Positions 15,324-24,199 of a stretch of 45,133 nucleotides of DNA are shown here, piece after piece; the first letter of the stretch is position 1, and each line of letters starts with the position of its first letter. The notes beneath the pieces were generated by a model. It had not been told where the DNA came from. It made no database searches and saw only the letters and a list, made by a program, of their open reading frames with translations. Where the stretch lies: the NCBI GenBank assembly GCA_946415265.1, contig CAMKRV010000001.1:82887-128019 (forward strand), read 5' to 3'. The translations under genes were made by a program, and so were the position numbers. Origin of the DNA: an uncultured Candidatus Saccharibacteria bacterium. GTDB lineage: Bacteria; Patescibacteriota; Saccharimonadia; Saccharimonadales; Saccharimonadaceae.

Positions 15324-16193
15324 ATGGCTAAAGAAGTTGCAATCGGCAAACGCGCTAAAATCTCTGAAGCACAGCAATATATGCTCCTATCGGTCTTAGC
15401 TGCTTCTATTGTTCTTGGTGCGGCTATTTCGCTCATTATCCACTTCGTCCAGCAAATTTCTTTCAACGCTAAAGTTATTGCCGCAGAAGATGAAGCAATT
15501 GTTTCTTATTCTAACGTCATCAAAAATACGGGAATTTGTAAAAGTCCTAAAGGCGATGTATATTCCGAAGATGAGCTTAAAAAATGTAGTCCAGATAGTA
15601 TTGAGGTTTCCGAAATCCCCGGCACTCTTCGCGCCAATATCTTGGAAAACCTTGCTGCTAACGAAGCGCTAAACTCTGTACCAAAAGAAGCTAGTTCTAG
15701 CTGTATTAACCCAAACACAGAAAAAAATTATACCTATGCAGAACTCAACAAGATTTATAATGATGCCAATGGTAGCACAGAACTTGCCGCAGCTAGCCAG
15801 CTTATTAAAAGTTGTTCAGCTTTGCGTGTCATCCCGGATGCTCTCCCGGCCTTCAAAAACGAAGAAGCTCTTCTTGCTAGCTTGAATAAATTATTTATCG
15901 AATCCGGTTGGCAGCCAGAATCCCTCAGTCCTAGCGGTTCATCGTCTGCCTCCACTCTCGTTCCAGGGCTCAATGCCATCTCGGTTAGTTTATCTGTAGA
16001 AGCTGATACTGGCACCACTATGAACGTGTTAAATAATATCGAGCGCTCTATCCGCGAATTCGATATCGAACGCGCCACTATTGAGTGGGGAAGCAATAAT
16101 ACACTTAATCTTCAGGCTCAAGCCACGGCGTATTACATGGACGAATCAACAATTACCGAAACCACGAAAACCATCAAAGCGGAGGGCAAATAA
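15324..16193 (+). CDS. pilO: PilO-like pilus assembly membrane protein
   Basis: 289 aa. The start at ATG 15324 follows GGAGGG at 15311-15316; the in-frame ATG at 15309 overlaps that SD. A cytoplasmic basic segment precedes one transmembrane helix (about 23-45, LSVLAASIVLGAAISLIIHFV). A long periplasm-side region follows, with a PilO-like ferredoxin-fold ending ISVSLSVEADTGTTMNVLNNIERSIREFDIERATIEW. Position after pilN supports the call more than sequence does. Cysteines in the outer domain suggest disulfides. Confidence 0.75.
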   Translation: MAKEVAIGKRAKISEAQQYMLLSVLAASIVLGAAISLIIHFVQQISFNAKVIAAEDEAIVSYSNVIKNTGICKSPKGDVYSEDELKKCSPDSIEVSEIPGTLRANILENLAANEALNSVPKEASSSCINPNTEKNYTYAELNKIYNDANGSTELAAASQLIKSCSALRVIPDALPAFKNEEALLASLNKLFIESGWQPESLSPSGSSSASTLVPGLNAISVSLSVEADTGTTMNVLNNIERSIREFDIERATIEWGSNNTLNLQAQATAYYMDESTITETTKTIKAEGK

Positions 16194-16556
16194 ATGAAAA
16201 CAGATTTAGCTACTTCTATTATCGCAGCTATCGCCGGTGTTTTGATTGCTTATTTTGTCACCAATTTATTCATGGGCCCAATTGAAGATGTTTCTTATAA
16301 AACCATTGATTCCGCAGTCAATACCAATCTGTCCAACCCAGACCCAGAGGTCTTTAATTATCGCGCACTCAATCCTACAGTAGAGGTCTATGTTGGCGAA
16401 TGTGAAGAATACAATACTTACGGAGAATGTATAGAAGTCACTGACACGGAAACCAATGTGGAAGAGTCTACGGACGGTGAATCAACAACCGAATCGGTAA
16501 ATGTAGAAGAGGAAACAGTACTAACTCCGGAGAATAGTACTCAGGAGAATCGATAA
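16194..16556 (+). CDS. Small membrane-anchored protein in the pilP position
   Basis: 120 aa. An N-terminal transmembrane helix (ATSIIAAIAGVLIAYFVTNLFM) is followed by a short domain with a Cys pair (VGECEEYNTYGECIEV) and an acidic Thr/Glu/Ser-rich tail. It begins right after the pilO stop and its own stop overlaps the pilB start. It fills the slot where pilP lies in other clusters but shows no clear PilP lipoprotein signal, and there is no pilQ secretin nearby. That fits a single-membrane cell. Confidence 0.6.
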   Translation: MKTDLATSIIAAIAGVLIAYFVTNLFMGPIEDVSYKTIDSAVNTNLSNPDPEVFNYRALNPTVEVYVGECEEYNTYGECIEVTDTETNVEESTDGESTTESVNVEEETVLTPENSTQENR

Positions 16557-18319
16557 TGGCACTCCTTACTAAAGAAGCCGAGATCAGAATCATTGATCTA
16601 TTATTAGGTGAGGGTTTAGCTGACCCTACTCTGGTCCAAGCAGTTAAAGAAGAATCTGAAAGGGAAAACAAGCCACTTTTGTCTGAACTCGTCCGGCGTA
16701 AGCTCATCAGTGACGATATGGTGGCGCACGCAACCGCGCTAATTATTGGCGTGCCCTATGTCGAACTTAAAAATATTGATATAGATCAAGATATTCTTTC
16801 TAAAATTCCACAAGAAGCTTCCGTTCGTGTTATGGCAGTGCCGCTTGGTGAAAAAGACGGCATGCTCAACGTCGCCATGGTGGATGTCACCAACGTTCAG
16901 GCCACCGATTATCTCTCTACTCTCGTGAATCAACCCATCCGGGTATGGATGTCGTCAGAGCGTGGTATTCGTAGTGTCTTAGATCAATATCATGGAGATT
17001 TTTCTGGCGTTAAGGATGCCGTCAAAGAAACTGGAGAAGAGGCTCTTGCTGATGCGCAGTCTAACGTCAAAACTATCGTTCAGGATTCTCCAATCTCTAA
17101 GGCTCTTACTACTATTTTAAGCTATGCCGCCAAAACTAAGGCTTCCGATATTCATATCGAGCCCCTAGAAAATTCACTTATTATTCGTTGTCGTATTGAT
17201 GGTGTTCTTCGCAAAATCATGGAGCTCCCTAAAACAGTCGCTCCAGCCTTAGTTTCTCGTATTAAGATTCTCTCTAATCTTAAGATTGACGAACACCGCA
17301 TCCCTCAGGACGGCCAGTTTACTGTACTAGTAGATGATCAAGAAATTGATCTTCGTATCGCTATTTCTCCCGTTACTTGGGGTGAGCAAGTCGTAATTCG
17401 TCTCTTAGATAAAAAAGGTGTCTCTATGGAGATCGAAAAAATGGGTATGAGCGGTCATGCCTTGCGTGACGTGCTCGAAGGCATCAAAAAGCCAAACGGC
17501 ATGATCCTGACCTCTGGTCCTACCGGCTCTGGTAAGTCCACTACCCTCTATGCCCTCATCCAGAAAATTAAATCCGAAGCTATCAATATCGTTACCCTAG
17601 AAGACCCGGTAGAATACAAAATGGACGGTATTAATCAAATTCAGGTCAATGTTGATGCTGGCCTAACGTTTGCTTCTGGCCTCCGTAGTATTCTTCGCCA
17701 AGATCCAGATGTAGTTATGGTGGGTGAGATTCGTGATTCGGAGACCGCCTCGCTTGCCGTGCAGGCTGCACTCACCGGTCACTTAGTGTTTTCTACCCTC
17801 CATACCAACTCCGCTGCGGGTATTTTGCCACGTCTCTTGGACATGGGCATCGAGCCATTTCTTTTAGCTTCCACTCTCAACGTGGTGATTGGCCAGCGCT
17901 TGGTTCGTCGTGTCACCGAAAAACGCGAAATGTACAAATCTTCCGAAATAGAAACCAAGGGTGTTAATTCTATCGTCGGTGATTTATTGCCTAGTAATAA
18001 GGAATCCGTCGCCAAGGTTAGCGAAGATTTAGGTTACCCAGGCTTACCAGTTAAAAACGATGATTTTTATATGCTTGCTCGTGGCATGGACACCAAGGAA
18101 ACTCCCGGTGGTTATTCTGGCCGTGCTGGTCTTTATGAAACCATCGTTGTGGACGAAGATATCCAAAAACTGATTATCTCTCACGCCACCGCGAACGAAA
18201 TTATGCGCCTAGCCAAATCGAAGGGAACTGTGACTATGCGTCAAGACGGTGTGCTTAAAGCTTTGTCTGGCATTACTACATTGGAGGAAGTTAACCGTGT
18301 TGCGAGCGATTTATCGTAA
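16556..18319 (+). CDS. pilB: Type IV pilus extension ATPase PilB
   Basis: 587 aa hexameric ATPase that drives pilin polymerisation. An N-terminal MshEN-like domain (about 1-150: IIDLLLGEGLADPTLVQA, VPYVELKNIDID) precedes the GspE/PilB catalytic core. Visible are Walker A GPTGSGKSTT (about residue 321), the Asp box TLEDPVEY, Walker B PDVVMVGEIRDSETA and the His box HLVFSTLHTNSAAG. The tetra-cysteine zinc loop common in PilB between the His box and the C-terminus is absent; that region has no cysteines. The gene overlaps the upstream small gene. pilT and pilC follow. Confidence 0.95.
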   Translation: MALLTKEAEIRIIDLLLGEGLADPTLVQAVKEESERENKPLLSELVRRKLISDDMVAHATALIIGVPYVELKNIDIDQDILSKIPQEASVRVMAVPLGEKDGMLNVAMVDVTNVQATDYLSTLVNQPIRVWMSSERGIRSVLDQYHGDFSGVKDAVKETGEEALADAQSNVKTIVQDSPISKALTTILSYAAKTKASDIHIEPLENSLIIRCRIDGVLRKIMELPKTVAPALVSRIKILSNLKIDEHRIPQDGQFTVLVDDQEIDLRIAISPVTWGEQVVIRLLDKKGVSMEIEKMGMSGHALRDVLEGIKKPNGMILTSGPTGSGKSTTLYALIQKIKSEAINIVTLEDPVEYKMDGINQIQVNVDAGLTFASGLRSILRQDPDVVMVGEIRDSETASLAVQAALTGHLVFSTLHTNSAAGILPRLLDMGIEPFLLASTLNVVIGQRLVRRVTEKREMYKSSEIETKGVNSIVGDLLPSNKESVAKVSEDLGYPGLPVKNDDFYMLARGMDTKETPGGYSGRAGLYETIVVDEDIQKLIISHATANEIMRLAKSKGTVTMRQDGVLKALSGITTLEEVNRVASDLS

Positions 18320-18328
18320 TGCTTATGG

Positions 18329-18334
18329 TATAAT
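18329..18334 (+). promoter_or_regulatory. -10 box of pilT-pilC (leaderless)
   Basis: TATAAT with six bases to the ATG at 18341. It gives pilT its own start in addition to read-through from pilB. Confidence 0.55.
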
Positions 18335-18340
18335 AATATT

Positions 18341-19423
18341 ATGGAAAATAGTGGACAGCAAAATACGTTAAGAATAGAAAACTTATTGGAGGAATGTGTT
18401 CGTCGTAATGCTTCAGATCTTCATCTCCAATATGGCCTCCCGCCGATTTTGCGTGTGGATGGAGTATTGGCACCTGTAGCCGGTACCACCGCCATGAATG
18501 AGGATATAGTCCGTAGCCTCATTTTTGCCACCTTAGATGAAGATCAGCAAAAAATTCTTCTCAAGGATAAAGAATTTGATTATTCTTTCGCCTTTGGCGA
18601 TATTGCTCGTTTCCGCGTTAATGCTTTTCATGAACGAGGCAAGCTAGCTGCCGCCTTTCGTCTCATTCCCAACAAAATCAAGGGGATTAACGAGCTTGGC
18701 ATGCCTGCCATCGTTGAAACTTTTGCTGATTTTCCGCGTGGCTTGGTTTTGGTTACCGGTCCTACTGGCTCTGGTAAATCTACCACTCTCGCTGCATTAG
18801 TAGATAAGATTAATCGTGAAAAGTCTACCCATATTATTACTATCGAAGATCCAATTGAGTTCACTCATAAATCTCAACGTAGCGTTATCGCTCAGCGTGA
18901 AGTTCATTACGATACCTTTAGTTTTGCTGCTGCACTTCGCTCGGTTTTGCGTGAAGATCCAGATGTGGTGCTTATCGGCGAGATGCGCGATCTTGAAACC
19001 ATTCAAGCCGCCATTACCATCGCAGAAACAGGTCACTTAGTTTTTGCTACTCTCCACACCAACTCTGCTGCGCAGTCTATCGATCGTATGATAGACGTCT
19101 TCCCGGCCCATCAGCAACCCCAAGTACGCTCTCAGCTTTCAAATATACTTATGGCCATCTGTGCTCAGCGCTTGGTTCCAGCTATTGGCGGTGGCCGTGT
19201 GGTAGCTGCGGAAATCATGGTGGCCAACTCTGCTATCCGTACGCTTATTCGTGATGGTAAAACTCATCAAATTGATACCGCCATCCAGACCGGCGCCGAA
19301 CAAGGCATGCAAACCATGGATCGCACCCTGGCTAAGCTCATCCAGACTGGCGTCATTTCTTACGATTCTGCCCGTGAATACGCTGTAGATCTTACTGAAT
19401 TAAACCGGCTAGTAAAGGGCTAA
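18341..19423 (+). CDS. pilT: Twitching motility / pilus retraction ATPase PilT
   Basis: 360 aa, normal length. The N-terminal PAS-like part contains RNASDLHLQYGLPPILRVDGVLAPV. Walker A is GPTGSGKSTT (about residue 140), the Asp box TIEDPIEF, Walker B PDVVLIGEMRDLET and the His box HLVFATLHTNSAAQSIDRMIDVFP; the C-terminal region includes AAEIMVANSAIRTLIRDGKTHQI. The GEMRD variant and the AIRTLIR helix distinguish it from PilB. Presence of both ATPases implies dynamic, retractile pili. pilC starts one base after its stop. Confidence 0.95.
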   Translation: MENSGQQNTLRIENLLEECVRRNASDLHLQYGLPPILRVDGVLAPVAGTTAMNEDIVRSLIFATLDEDQQKILLKDKEFDYSFAFGDIARFRVNAFHERGKLAAAFRLIPNKIKGINELGMPAIVETFADFPRGLVLVTGPTGSGKSTTLAALVDKINREKSTHIITIEDPIEFTHKSQRSVIAQREVHYDTFSFAAALRSVLREDPDVVLIGEMRDLETIQAAITIAETGHLVFATLHTNSAAQSIDRMIDVFPAHQQPQVRSQLSNILMAICAQRLVPAIGGGRVVAAEIMVANSAIRTLIRDGKTHQIDTAIQTGAEQGMQTMDRTLAKLIQTGVISYDSAREYAVDLTELNRLVKG

Positions 19424-19424
19424 A

Positions 19425-20630
19425 ATGAAGCGCTTTAAATACAAAGCCAAGGAGAAGCAAACCGGTAAGGCTGTCAAAGGCTTTATTCAGGCCGAAAACG
19501 AACAAACTGCCGGTAAGCTCCTGATTGAGCAGGGCTATATTCCGCAATCCGTCATGGAAGAAGGTGCCGGGCTTTTTGGTAACAAAGACCGCGTTACCAA
19601 CAAAGACCGTATCACTTTTACTCGTCAGCTTTCTACTTTGATTGGTGCTGGTCTGCCTCTTGCTACTTCTCTCCGCACAGTCATTGAGCAAACTCAAGGC
19701 AAGGGCATGAAAGCCATTGCCGAAGAAATCCTTACCGATGTAGAATCCGGCAAAAGCCTCTACGATGCTTTTTCTAAACATAGCCAAGTTTTTAATGGCG
19801 TTTATCTTGCGCTTATTCGTGCCGGCGAAACTTCTGGTACTCTAGATTTAGCCTTGAAGCGCCTTGCCGACCAAGAAGAAAAAGACGCGGCTATGCTTAG
19901 CAAAATTCGCGGGGCCCTAGTTTACCCAGCCATTATTTTGGTGGTAATTATTGCAGTGCTTGCTTTTATGATGATCGCCGTAGTTCCACAGGTCAAAAAT
20001 CTCTACGAGGATATGGGGGAAGAGCTACCAGGTCTAACCCAGGCTTTGGTAAATCTTACAGATTTCTTCGGTAATTTCTGGTGGCTAGTGCTAATTATTG
20101 TTGGCGCTATTGGTGGTGGCACCTTCTATTTTGTCAAGAAAACTCCAATAGGGCGCAAAGTCATGGATGCGTTCAAGATTCACGTGCCGATCTTTGGTGG
20201 ACTCTTCCGTAAATTGTATGTTTCACGGTTCGCTCGTACTGCCGAGATGATGCTTGCCACCGGTGTACCAATGCTAGACTCTATCACCATCGCCACCGGT
20301 GCGGTTAACAACGTAGTGGTGGAAGAAGAATATGCTAAGTCCCTAGATATCATCAAAGGCGGAAAGCCTTTATCTGAATCCCTTAAAGAACGCGAATATA
20401 TGCTGCCGCTCGTACCACAAATGGCTTCCATCGGCGAGCAATCTGGTAAAATTGACGAAATGCTTGGTAAAGCTGCCCAGGTTTACGAGAACGAGCTCGA
20501 CGAGCAAATTAATAGTATCTCCACTATGATCGAGCCTATTCTCATGGTTATCATGGCTGGCCTTATTGGCGTAGTGGTTGGTGGTACTTTGCTCCCAATT
20601 TACTCTCTCGTCAACTCCGTTGCCACGTAA
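19425..20630 (+). CDS. pilC: Type IV pilus inner-membrane platform protein PilC
   Basis: 401 aa with the two T2SSF repeats of the family. Marks: the N-terminal FKYKAKEKQTGKAVKGFIQAENEQTA, ITFTRQLSTLIGAGLPLATSLRT (first repeat), ARTAEMMLATGVPMLDSI (second repeat), and three transmembrane segments (LVYPAIILVVIIAVLAFMM, WWLVLIIVGAIGGGTFYFV and the C-terminal ILMVIMAGLIGVVVGGTLLP). It organises PilB/PilT docking and pilin insertion. It is transcribed with pilT and followed by an independent pilin promoter. Confidence 0.95.
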   Translation: MKRFKYKAKEKQTGKAVKGFIQAENEQTAGKLLIEQGYIPQSVMEEGAGLFGNKDRVTNKDRITFTRQLSTLIGAGLPLATSLRTVIEQTQGKGMKAIAEEILTDVESGKSLYDAFSKHSQVFNGVYLALIRAGETSGTLDLALKRLADQEEKDAAMLSKIRGALVYPAIILVVIIAVLAFMMIAVVPQVKNLYEDMGEELPGLTQALVNLTDFFGNFWWLVLIIVGAIGGGTFYFVKKTPIGRKVMDAFKIHVPIFGGLFRKLYVSRFARTAEMMLATGVPMLDSITIATGAVNNVVVEEEYAKSLDIIKGGKPLSESLKEREYMLPLVPQMASIGEQSGKIDEMLGKAAQVYENELDEQINSISTMIEPILMVIMAGLIGVVVGGTLLPIYSLVNSVAT

Positions 20631-20637
20631 AAAATAC

Positions 20638-20666
20638 TTGATTTTATATTTATTTTAAGTTATTAT
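20638..20666 (+). promoter_or_regulatory. Promoter of the first major pilin gene
   Basis: TTGATT (20638-20643), 17 bp, TATTAT (20661-20666). The leader ends with AGAAAGGA before ATG 20704. High, separate expression of a pilin subunit would be expected. Confidence 0.55.
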
Positions 20667-20703
20667 AAGCTTAAGCATAAAAATCTAGAAAGGATTTATA
20701 TAT

Positions 20704-21297
20704 ATGGCAAAACAAAATATCAACTCTAAAAAAGGCTTCACCATCATCGAAGTCGTACTCGTGTTGGCTATTGCGGGTCTTATCTTCTTGATGGTCTTCG
20801 TAGCGCTCCCGGCTTTGCAACGCTCACAGCGTGATACTCAACGCCGCAATGATCTATCGCGCGTTGACACCTCATTAGTCCAATATCAAACTAATAACCA
20901 AGGAACTAACGGCGGCTCCAATCTGCCAGTTGCAGGCACGTTTGATCCTAGCCAAAGCAGCTCCTTCCCAGAAAATTGCAAGAATAGTTCGGCTTGTACT
21001 TTTGTTCGTAATTATATGAATTCTGGCACATCAGATAATATCACTACCAACACTTTCCAAGATCCGGATGGTTGGTACTACGGTATGACCATCATGACTC
21101 ATGCCGAATCAGGGCTCACTGATACGGGCGGCTCATGGAAGTATACAGATAAGGTAGGCAACGCCATGAACCATATAATATATGTATTTGATGGGGCTAA
21201 ATGTAATGGTGAAGAAGTTACTGGCGATTCGCAACGTCACTTCGCGATTGTTTACCGTCTAGAAGGTGCTGGTACCTACTGTATCGATGACCAGTAG
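20704..21297 (+). CDS. Type IV major pilin-like protein 1
   Basis: 197 aa prepilin. The leader ends KKG, cut by PilD before FTIIEV, with Glu at +5. The hydrophobic helix VVLVLAIAGLIFLMVFVALPALQ continues into a basic alpha-1C region (RSQRDTQRRNDLSRVD). The globular part is variable and has cysteines at about 99, 105, 180 and 194. The C-terminus YRLEGAGTYCIDDQ is shared with the next pilin. The first 208 bp from 20725 are identical to the same part of pilin 2. It has its own promoter, SD and terminator. Confidence 0.9.
   Translation: MAKQNINSKKGFTIIEVVLVLAIAGLIFLMVFVALPALQRSQRDTQRRNDLSRVDTSLVQYQTNNQGTNGGSNLPVAGTFDPSQSSSFPENCKNSSACTFVRNYMNSGTSDNITTNTFQDPDGWYYGMTIMTHAESGLTDTGGSWKYTDKVGNAMNHIIYVFDGAKCNGEEVTGDSQRHFAIVYRLEGAGTYCIDDQ
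20725..20932 (+). repeat. 208-bp exact direct repeat, copy 1 (pilin N-terminal module)
   Basis: Identical by eye to 21390-21597. It covers the prepilin cleavage site, helix and alpha-1C region up to the conserved LPV. The boundaries are abrupt, and no identity continues on either side. Confidence 0.9.
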
Positions 21298-21318
21298 GAA
21301 TAATATCTGATTTAAGGC

Positions 21319-21344
21319 AAAATGCTCCTGCGGGAGCATTTTGG
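21319..21344 (+). terminator. Terminator of pilin 1
   Basis: AAAATGCTCC pairs with GGAGCATTTT around a short loop, followed by TTGG. Confidence 0.75.
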
Positions 21345-21374
21345 TTATATAAACTAACTAGCGAGGTATAAAAA

Positions 21375-21980
21375 ATGAATACAGAAGGTTCTAAAAAAGG
21401 CTTCACCATCATCGAAGTCGTACTCGTGTTGGCTATTGCGGGTCTTATCTTCTTGATGGTCTTCGTAGCGCTCCCGGCTTTGCAACGCTCACAGCGTGAT
21501 ACTCAACGCCGCAATGATCTATCGCGCGTTGACACCTCATTAGTCCAATATCAAACTAATAACCAAGGAACTAACGGCGGCTCCAATCTGCCAGTTGGTC
21601 CAGCGTTCTGTCAAGCTAGCAAGGATTTCTCTCTCTCGAATGGCAATAAAAATGCTTGTGATTTTATTAGGGAATATATGAACACTAGCGTATCTGGTGC
21701 CGAGAATACATTTCAGGACCCAGATGGCTCCATGTATAATATCTATTTTTCAGAAAATTGGGCCACTAAGAATGGTGACCTTGTGACTAAGCATGGTCCA
21801 GCCCAACTTAAGAAAAACGGATCAACATATACTATAGGTACTGAATTTGACGATCACATGATCTATGTCATCACTGGTGGACGGTGCGATGGGGAATCGG
21901 CCGTCAAGGCCCAACCGAGAAACTTCGCAATTTTATATCGTCTAGAAGGGGCGGGTACTTATTGCATTGACGACCAGTAG
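21375..21980 (+). CDS. Type IV major pilin-like protein 2 (paralogue of pilin 1)
   Basis: 201 aa. Same prepilin signal (SKKG before FTIIEV) and the same N-terminal 69 or so residues as pilin 1, coded by identical DNA. The middle differs (GPAFCQASKDFSLSNGNKNACDF..., a Lys/Gly-rich part) while keeping FQDPDG, a MIYVI..G.CDG stretch and the C-terminal YRLEGAGTYCIDDQ. This gives a conserved head, variable centre and conserved tail. Spacing from pilin 1 is 77 bp with a terminator between. There is only a weak SD (GCGAGGTATAAAAA) before ATG 21375, so its expression may differ. Confidence 0.9.
   Translation: MNTEGSKKGFTIIEVVLVLAIAGLIFLMVFVALPALQRSQRDTQRRNDLSRVDTSLVQYQTNNQGTNGGSNLPVGPAFCQASKDFSLSNGNKNACDFIREYMNTSVSGAENTFQDPDGSMYNIYFSENWATKNGDLVTKHGPAQLKKNGSTYTIGTEFDDHMIYVITGGRCDGESAVKAQPRNFAILYRLEGAGTYCIDDQ
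21390..21597 (+). repeat. 208-bp exact direct repeat, copy 2
   Basis: See 20725-20932. The offset is 665 bp throughout, with no gaps. Confidence 0.9.
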
Positions 21981-21996
21981 AAAAAATAAACATCAG

Positions 21997-22025
21997 AAAA
22001 ATACTCCCTACGAGGAGTATTTTTT
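21997..22025. terminator. Bidirectional terminator between convergent pilin genes
   Basis: AAAAATACTCC pairs with GGAGTATTTTT. T-runs occur on both strands, so it can serve pilin 2 and the minus-strand pilin 3. Confidence 0.8.
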
Positions 22026-22051
22026 CAGAGTGATGAAGCCGGTATACCGCA

Positions 22052-22579
22052 CTAGGTATTCGCACAATAAATTCCAGCACCCTCTAACTTATAAAATACT
22101 GCGACATTCCTTGGGTTAGACGACTCTACGACTTCCGCGCCATTACAAGTAGCCTTCGTAAAGATATGTAATACGTGGTCCATCGCATCAGGTTCAGTGT
22201 ATGCACATCTATTTTTTTCTTCAGGTCTGCACTCGTTGACCTGTAGGCTATATTCACTGCCATCAGGGTCCACAAAACTATCACCTATATATCCCCAATA
22301 AAATCCGCCCCAAGATGTCTTGTCGCCTGGTTCAGTCGTTGGTCTTCCGCCGATATCTCCTGTACCGGTTGGCAGCGCCCCTCTGTTATTCGTCTGATAT
22401 TTCTTCACTGTCTCTAGAAAACTCAAAATATCATCCCTTCGGCGCGAATCTCGCTGTTGTCGTTGCAGCTGCGGCAGGGCAACAAACACCATCAAAAATA
22501 TCAATCCAGCAATCGCCAGCACCAAAGCTACTTCAATTATTGTAAAACCAGTTTTCTTTCTTGAATCACCCTTTTTCAT
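22052..22579 (-). CDS. Type IV pilin-like protein 3 (divergent orientation)
   Basis: 175 aa prepilin. The leader KKTG is cut before FTIIEVALVLAIAGLIFLMVFVALPQLQ; Glu +5 is present, followed by basic RQQRDSRRRDDIL. The globular part shares FVDPDGSEY and the C-terminal KLEGAGIYCANT with pilins 1 and 2, but the DNA has diverged throughout, unlike the 1/2 pair. SD AAGGAGAAAT precedes the ATG. It is convergent to pilin 2 and divergent from pilD. Cysteines at about 114, 121, 148 and 173 suggest two disulfides. Confidence 0.9.
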   Translation of the reverse strand: MKKGDSRKKTGFTIIEVALVLAIAGLIFLMVFVALPQLQRQQRDSRRRDDILSFLETVKKYQTNNRGALPTGTGDIGGRPTTEPGDKTSWGGFYWGYIGDSFVDPDGSEYSLQVNECRPEEKNRCAYTEPDAMDHVLHIFTKATCNGAEVVESSNPRNVAVFYKLEGAGIYCANT

Positions 22580-22631
22580 ATTTCTCCTTATGCTTATTAT
22601 AGATTATTCCCGCAAAAACTCAACCCTATGC

Positions 22632-22637
22632 TACAAT
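22632..22637 (+). promoter_or_regulatory. -10 box of pilD (leaderless)
   Basis: TGCTACAAT with six bases to the ATG at 22644. Confidence 0.55.
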
Positions 22638-22643
22638 TAACTT

Positions 22644-23450
22644 ATGCAAATTTTATTCTATATTTTACTCTTTATTCTCGGTAGTTGTTTCGGTTCATTT
22701 CTGTGTTGCCAAGCCCGCCGTCTACACCTTAAAGTAGCAGGGAAAGGCAAAAAACTTGGTGCTCGCTCTGTTTGCCTTCAGTGTAATTATCAACTCAAAT
22801 GGTATGATAATATTCCCGTTTTATCCTGGTTATTCCTCCGTGGCAAATGTCGTAAATGCGGTAAAAAAATCGGCCTCGCAGAGTTTCTGTCTGAGTTGGG
22901 CCTTGGCTTGGCTTTTTTAGCTCTTGGCACCACCATAAACCCCACAGCTGCAAATGTTTTGCAATGGTCCATCTTTATAACTACACTAATACTCACTTTA
23001 AGCCTAGGTTTTTTAGCAATTTACGACGGCATTTATGGGGAACTTCCCACTAGCTACTTGACAATATCCATTATCTGTGCTATAATAATATTATGTCTGA
23101 AAGAATGGCTTATTCTTTCCAATTCTTCATTTACTCCAGAAATCATATTCAAACCTTTAGCCTCTGTCGCAATTCTCGGCGGGGTATATCTTATCTTGTA
23201 TTTAATATCAAAAGGAAAATGGGTGGGGGATGGCGACTGGATTCTTGGTATTGCTCTTGGCATAGCCTTAGCAGACCCTTGGCTCGCGCTCATTGCGCTT
23301 TTTATTGCCAATGTTCTGGCCTGCTTGGTTATGGCTCCAGTTATCAAGCGTCGCAAAAACAAAAAAATCTATTTTGGCCCTTTCATGGTGGCGGCGTTTA
23401 TTATCGCTCTCACTTTTGCTGACTTTTTCCATTATGCTATCGGCGGCTAA
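22644..23450 (+). CDS. pilD: Prepilin peptidase PilD/TcpJ-type
   Basis: 268 aa polytopic aspartyl protease that cleaves prepilins after glycine and usually N-methylates the new end. The N-terminal segment SCFGSFLCCQARR is followed by the four-cysteine zinc loop (VCLQCNYQLKWYDNIPVLSWLF then GKCRKCGKKI). The two catalytic aspartates are in YDGIYGELP (about 126) and GDGDWILG (about 194). Eight or so hydrophobic helices fit the family. It lies between pilin genes, as expected for their processing enzyme. Confidence 0.95.
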   Translation: MQILFYILLFILGSCFGSFLCCQARRLHLKVAGKGKKLGARSVCLQCNYQLKWYDNIPVLSWLFLRGKCRKCGKKIGLAEFLSELGLGLAFLALGTTINPTAANVLQWSIFITTLILTLSLGFLAIYDGIYGELPTSYLTISIICAIIILCLKEWLILSNSSFTPEIIFKPLASVAILGGVYLILYLISKGKWVGDGDWILGIALGIALADPWLALIALFIANVLACLVMAPVIKRRKNKKIYFGPFMVAAFIIALTFADFFHYAIGG

Positions 23451-23455
23451 CGTGG

Positions 23456-23461
23456 TATAAT
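23456..23461 (+). promoter_or_regulatory. -10 box of the pseudopilin gene (leaderless)
   Basis: GGTATAAT six bases before the second in-frame ATG (23468). The box rules out the first ATG (23462), which would begin at the base after it. Confidence 0.6.
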
Positions 23462-23467
23462 ATGCTT

Positions 23468-24199
23468 ATGGCAAAGCACGTGGGCAAAAGAGGTGATACA
23501 TTGATTGAGGTAATGCTGGCCGTAGGTATTTTTTCTATGGTGGCCGTTGCTGTAGTAGCCGTAATGAGCGGCGGGACTTCTAGTGCTCAGACCGCCCTAG
23601 AAACCACTCTCACTCGTGAAGCAATTGACGCTCAGGCTGAGGCCCTGCGTTTTATTCAATCTTCATACATTGCCGAAAAAGACAACGTAAATGGTAAGTA
23701 CGCTAATCTTTGGCAAGCTATTACGGATAATGCCCTAGATATAAAAGGTAAATCAGAAGATGACCAGAAATCAATTACGCAATTTTCGCCTAATGATTGT
23801 TCTGAGCTCTATTCTGGCGATAATATGAAAAACCAACACGCTTTCTTTATCAATACGGGAGTTTTAGGGAACAATCCTGGTGCAGCTTTTGTTACCGCAG
23901 CGAATAGCGACAATTCAAAATTCTTCAGCAGTGCCTCTACTTACCCGCGTTTAATTTATAATGGTGAAGAAAATTTAGTCTCAGGTCCATCCGTTTCGGA
24001 CCCTTCTAATCTCAACAAGGCTGAAGGTATCTACATTGTTGCCGTCAAAGACCCTGGCTCCACCACAATCGCCGGTACAAATAAATCCGCCTACTACGAT
24101 TTTTACATCCGTACCTGCTGGTACGGCACTGGTGACAAAACCCCATCCACTATTTCCACTGTGGTGCGACTTTACGATCCTGGTATTGTCAAAAACTAG
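23468..24199 (+). CDS. Pseudopilin / minor pilin (PilV-like)
   Basis: 243 aa from ATG 23468, chosen by the -10 spacing. The prepilin motif GKRG precedes DTLIEVMLAVGIFSMVAVAVVAVM, with Glu at +5. The mature +1 residue is Asp rather than Phe/Met, which is unusual but tolerated in pseudopilins. The globular region is unlike the major pilins and has two cysteines (NDCSELY, RTCWYG). Minor pilins of this type usually prime the pilus tip. It ends exactly where the convergent xerD-like gene ends. Confidence 0.8.
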   Translation: MAKHVGKRGDTLIEVMLAVGIFSMVAVAVVAVMSGGTSSAQTALETTLTREAIDAQAEALRFIQSSYIAEKDNVNGKYANLWQAITDNALDIKGKSEDDQKSITQFSPNDCSELYSGDNMKNQHAFFINTGVLGNNPGAAFVTAANSDNSKFFSSASTYPRLIYNGEENLVSGPSVSDPSNLNKAEGIYIVAVKDPGSTTIAGTNKSAYYDFYIRTCWYGTGDKTPSTISTVVRLYDPGIVKN

